DNA of 7,110 nucleotides from Pseudomonadota bacterium (GTDB taxonomy: Bacteria; Pseudomonadota; Gammaproteobacteria; Steroidobacterales; Steroidobacteraceae). Where the stretch lies: the NCBI GenBank assembly GCA_021808195.1, contig JAKBCE010000122.1, forward strand, positions 1-7,110, given 5' to 3'. Below, in pieces: positions 6,708 through 7,110 of the stretch. Each line of letters begins with the position of its first letter. Within the stretch, counting starts at the first letter, position 1. The translations under genes were made by a program, and so were the position numbers. A model generated the notes under the pieces. It was not told the DNA's origin. It worked only from the letters and a program-made list of their open reading frames with translations, and made no database searches.

Positions 6708-6782
6708 GCCGGCTTAGCTCAGCGGTAGAGCAGCGGTTTTGTAAACCGTTGGTCGGGGGTTCAAGTCCCTCAGCCGGCACCA
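6708..6782 (+). tRNA. thrU: tRNA-Thr, anticodon UGU
   Basis: This tRNA gene is complete, 75 nt including the encoded CCA. Acceptor stem: GCCGGCT (6708-6714) with AGCCGGC (6772-6778), all seven pairs intact; discriminator A6779; CCA 6780-6782. D-stem: GCTC (6717-6720) with GAGC (6728-6731). Anticodon stem: GCGGT with ACCGT (6733-6737 / 6745-6749, one G-U). The anticodon loop TTTGTAA has TGT at 6740-6742, which reads ACA (Thr). T-arm: GGGGG / CCCTC around TTCAAGT. It corresponds to thrU, the first tRNA of the thrU-tyrU-glyT-thrT-tufB cluster that follows birA-coa in gammaproteobacteria; the expected tRNA-Tyr does not follow here. The 3' half is the likely attachment site of the element beginning downstream. 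Confidence 0.97.
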
Positions 6783-6815
6783 ATTACGTTAATAATATCA
6801 ATAAAGTAGAAGTCG
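6755..6815 (+). mobile_element. Inferred left attachment region of an integrative element
   Basis: The tRNA 3' half (T-arm, acceptor stem and CCA, 6755-6782) is followed immediately by sequence unlike the rest of the window: 6781-6812 contains only 7 G/C in 32 bases. An integrase gene begins 146 nt after the tRNA and points away from it. Tyrosine recombinases often insert elements at tRNA 3' ends and leave the tRNA intact by carrying a copy of that end. The crossover point cannot be seen because the right-hand repeat is outside the window, so these bounds are approximate. Confidence 0.6.
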
Positions 6816-6834
6816 CGGAGAACGTTCTGATTGG

Positions 6835-6858
6835 TCCTGGCACAGTCCTGGCACAGTC
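6835..6858 (+). repeat. Tandem 11-bp repeat upstream of the integrase
   Basis: TCCTGGCACAG occurs twice back to back (6835-6845, 6846-6856), followed by the first two bases of a third unit. The core TGGCA recurs at 6838, 6849 and, more loosely, 6862, spaced 11 and 13 bp, close to one helical turn. Short phased repeats between a tRNA and an integrase gene are candidate arm-type binding sites for the integrase or binding sites for an excision factor. That role is inference. Confidence 0.65.
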
Positions 6859-6890
6859 GCTTGGCAACTTCTGAGCTATAGTCGCATCGA

Positions 6891-6910
6891 GGCGCACGCC
6901 CATGTGCGCC
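6891..6910 (+). repeat. Inverted repeat in the integrase leader
   Basis: A perfect 7-bp inverted repeat, GGCGCAC (6891-6897) and GTGCGCC (6904-6910), is separated by 6 nt. It ends 18 bp before the integrase ATG at 6929 and its centre includes the alternative in-frame ATG at 6902. It could be an operator for autoregulation or an mRNA hairpin in the leader; nothing in the sequence decides between these. Confidence 0.5.
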
Positions 6911-6928
6911 GCGACACGAGGGTGGACG

Positions 6929-7110
6929 ATGGCGACGATCCGGGAGCGCGCCAAGGGCGATGGCACACGCGCTTTCCACGTCCAAGTTCGCATGGCGGGA
7001 TATCCGTCCCGTACGGCGAGCTTTTCCTCGAAGCGGCAGGCCGAGCGCTGGGCGAAGACGGTCGAGGCCGAGATGATCGAGGGGCGCCACTTTCGTTCGG
7101 CCGAAGCGCG
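6929..7110 (+). CDS. Tyrosine-type site-specific integrase, N-terminal part (runs off the window)
   Basis: The first 60 residues of a phage-type integrase; the catalytic domain lies beyond the window. The N-terminus MATIRERAKGDGTRAFHVQV, then RMAGYPSRTASF and an A.RWAKTVEAEMIEGRHF helix, matches the arm-DNA-binding domain of tRNA-targeting tyrosine recombinases, which starts with a short basic segment and three beta strands (the HVQVR and TASF strands are clear). Catalytic Arg-His-Arg-Tyr residues cannot be checked. ATG 6929 is chosen because GAGGG at 6918-6922 is a well-spaced ribosome binding site and the MATIRER start is typical; an in-frame ATG at 6902 would add 9 residues. The frame has no stop up to 7110. 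It lies 146 nt after the tRNA-Thr, on the same strand and directed into the presumed element. It would carry out integration and, with a partner, excision. Confidence 0.85.
   Translation, partial: MATIRERAKGDGTRAFHVQVRMAGYPSRTASFSSKRQAERWAKTVEAEMIEGRHFRSAEA

Noticed and set aside
6861..6882. TTGGCA and TATAGT as an integrase promoter
   Set aside because: The spacer is only 10 bp; TATAGT at 6877 could be a -10 element, but no -35 fits it.

Overview
The window looks like a piece of a GC-rich (by eye about two thirds G+C) proteobacterial chromosome, most likely gammaproteobacterial. The 3' end of the 23S rRNA gene and the 5S gene resemble those of Pseudomonas or Xanthomonas relatives. The gene order rRNA operon - birA - coa gene - SPOR gene - tRNA-Thr(UGU) also follows the gammaproteobacterial layout rrn - birA - coaA/coaX - thrU-tyrU-glyT-thrT-tufB. 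Pantothenate kinase is of type III (CoaX), as in pseudomonads and xanthomonads, rather than the enterobacterial CoaA.

Layout, all on the plus strand. Positions 1-91 are the 3' end of 23S rRNA, 92-264 an internal transcribed spacer without tRNA genes, 265-384 the 5S rRNA, and 394-429 a strong intrinsic terminator closing the rRNA operon. Next is a membrane-anchored PAS-GGDEF-EAL cyclic-di-GMP protein (532-2379) whose ribosome binding site lies inside a small hairpin. After a 65-bp gap comes a tightly packed run of five genes: ctlX-like hydrolase (2445-3416), plsY (3413-4054), birA (4056-5090), coaX (5087-5845) and a SPOR-domain protein (5856-6656). The junctions are a 4-bp overlap, a 1-bp gap, a 4-bp overlap and a 10-bp gap, so they are probably one transcript with translational coupling. 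The run combines phospholipid synthesis (PlsY), biotin attachment and biotin sensing (BirA), coenzyme A synthesis (CoaX) and a cell-envelope protein. BirA charges acetyl-CoA carboxylase with biotin, CoaX makes the CoA precursor and PlsY uses the acyl chains produced, so three of the five touch lipid and acyl metabolism.

At 6708-6782 is an intact tRNA-Thr(UGU) gene with encoded CCA and a probable stable-RNA promoter. In relatives a tRNA-Tyr gene would follow within a short distance. Here there is instead a roughly 30-base AT-rich stretch, an 11-bp tandem repeat, an inverted repeat and the start of a tyrosine-recombinase (integrase) gene at 6929 that runs off the window. The simplest reading is the left end of an integrative element inserted at the tRNA-Thr 3' end, separating it from the rest of the tRNA-tufB cluster. 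Any unusual cargo would lie beyond position 7110 and cannot be seen here.

Most of the window is ordinary housekeeping sequence. The items most worth following are the tRNA-integrase junction with its repeats, the hairpin over the start of the cyclic-di-GMP gene, and the coupling of ctlX to plsY and birA.
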